A stretch of 6,268 nt of DNA, taken from the NCBI GenBank assembly GCA_900321845.1, contig ONXT01000113.1:1-6268 (forward strand), read 5' to 3'. Positions 5,408-6,268 of the stretch are shown in pieces. The notes under the pieces are model-generated. The model was not told the origin of the DNA. It made no database searches and saw only the letters and a program-made list of their open reading frames with translations. The DNA is from an uncultured Bacteroidales bacterium. GTDB lineage: Bacteria > Bacteroidota > Bacteroidia > Bacteroidales > WCHB1-69. Numbering within the stretch: position 1 is the stretch's first letter; every line of letters begins with the position of its first letter. The position numbers were made by a program, and so were the translations under genes.

Positions 5408-6268
5408 TTAGTTTTTTAAAAATTTATATGCCTGGGAGCAATCACCAAAGTCTATTTCACATAAATACATTCCTGTTTTCAACCCAGAAATATCTATTTC
5501 CGATGTGTTTGACACCTTCATCACCTTTTTCCCTGACGAATCATAAATGGTTATTGTCCTAATTTGGGTATTGTCGGCTGTTGAAATCACAATGTGATCT
5601 CTTGCCGGGTTCGGATATATTTGAACACCCCTGTCATTTTCCCCTGCATCTTCTATTTCTGTTGCCGTCATACAACTGGCGAAACGCGGATTATGATACA
5701 ATAGTTCGCCATCTTCGCTATAACAGACAAGAGTGAATTCTTCGTTACTTTCCACATCCAACAATTTTGGATTTAGCGGAAATAGGAGCCCATGTACACT
5801 GCCAATACCTTCTATCCATCGCTCTTGAATCTCTTCAAAAGTACCACTTGTCACCATATTGGATACGATTTCACGTCTGAACTCTCCATTAAGCAGTTGC
5901 ACGGTGTCAATTCTTTCAACGACCATCACAGAATATACATCCCAGCCAAAATGAAAGGGTGGATACGGAAATGTATCGCCCACAGCAAGAGTAAAATCAT
6001 ACAGCAAGCGCTTTTCCTCATCAGGCAATTTGATTTCCACTATGTCATCCGATTCTTTTATCGCACCACAATACACGACATCCCCCTGTGGGTTTTTGTG
6101 AAAGAGTTTGGACCAACTCGTATCATAGAGTATCGTGTCGCCTGCAAGGTAATACTCAAGGGTGTCGGATTGGTAATTGGAAAAGGAATAGACAGACCAT
6201 GAAGCATTTTCTGTGGGAAAATGCGGAGTCTGCGCCGTCACACTTCCCCTCGCGCACACCATCAGCAC
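5408..6268 (-). CDS. T9SS type A sorting domain protein, N-terminus cut by the window edge
   Basis: 286 codons plus a stop, open to the right edge. The visible N-terminus (LMVCARGSVTAQ) is the end of a signal peptide with likely cleavage before Gln13, so the true start lies outside the window; the edge GTG is not a credible start. The central part (about 20-200) resembles a widespread uncharacterised family of Bacteroidetes secreted proteins, recalled from memory. The marks are an early ENASWSVYSF, an LAGDTILYDTSWSKL stretch, CGAIKESDD, LLYDFTLAVGDTF at 88-100, a central IDTVQLLNGEFRREI, WIEGIGSVHGLLFPL at 151-165, and VCYSEDGELLYHN. Residues 214-286 are a C-terminal type A sorting domain: VQIYPNPARDHIVIS, ITIYDSSGKKV, IDISGLKTGMYLCEI and a closing AYKFLKN. 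Such proteins cross the outer membrane by the type IX system and are released or anchored after tail removal. No catalytic motif is visible. Function unknown. Confidence 0.88.
   Translation of the reverse strand: MLMVCARGSVTAQTPHFPTENASWSVYSFSNYQSDTLEYYLAGDTILYDTSWSKLFHKNPQGDVVYCGAIKESDDIVEIKLPDEEKRLLYDFTLAVGDTFPYPPFHFGWDVYSVMVVERIDTVQLLNGEFRREIVSNMVTSGTFEEIQERWIEGIGSVHGLLFPLNPKLLDVESNEEFTLVCYSEDGELLYHNPRFASCMTATEIEDAGENDRGVQIYPNPARDHIVISTADNTQIRTITIYDSSGKKVMKVSNTSEIDISGLKTGMYLCEIDFGDCSQAYKFLKN

Noticed and set aside
6266..6268. GTG at the right edge as a start codon
   Set aside because: It falls within the hydrophobic part of a signal peptide whose charged N-terminus is missing, so the true start is outside the window.

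Overview
The window looks like a piece of a Bacteroidota (Bacteroidetes) chromosome, most likely from a Bacteroidales-type organism. Four things point there. One protein ends in a type IX secretion system (T9SS) type A sorting domain, and another carries the same kind of domain internally. All three secreted proteins have Gln directly after the likely signal-peptidase site. Start codons mostly lack Shine-Dalgarno sequences, and candidate promoters carry the Bacteroidetes -7 element TAnnTTTG. A small gene resembling the Bacteroidetes-restricted DUF6913 family overlaps dapA. I cannot name a genus.

All six genes lie on the minus strand, so transcription runs from high to low coordinates. From the right edge: (1) a secreted protein with a C-terminal T9SS tail, its signal-peptide start cut off by the window (5408-6268); (2) a secreted 355-residue protein with a sorting-like domain in the middle of the chain (4244-5311); (3) an intergenic stretch with a candidate hairpin, a 16-bp tandem repeat and a good -7 promoter element (4102-4243); (4) a CCA-adding tRNA nucleotidyltransferase fused to an HD domain (2581-4101); (5) a 206-bp intergenic stretch with nested inverted repeats, a 10-bp tandem repeat and a candidate promoter (2375-2580); (6) an AT-rich DUF6913-like gene overlapping dapA by 4 bp (1838-2374 and 960-1841); (7) a secreted M14 zinc carboxypeptidase running off the left edge (1-869).

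The window mixes housekeeping functions (tRNA 3'-end maturation; the first committed step of diaminopimelate and lysine synthesis) with exported proteins. The only firm cotranscription case is the DUF6913-like gene with dapA, where a GGAGG inside the end of the first gene sits six bases before the dapA start. Base composition is patchy: cca and dapA are GC-rich, while the DUF6913-like gene and the T9SS genes are AT-rich. I see no tRNA, rRNA, CRISPR array, insertion sequence, phage gene or defence system. The observations most worth following are the internal sorting-like domain and the structured spacer downstream of cca.
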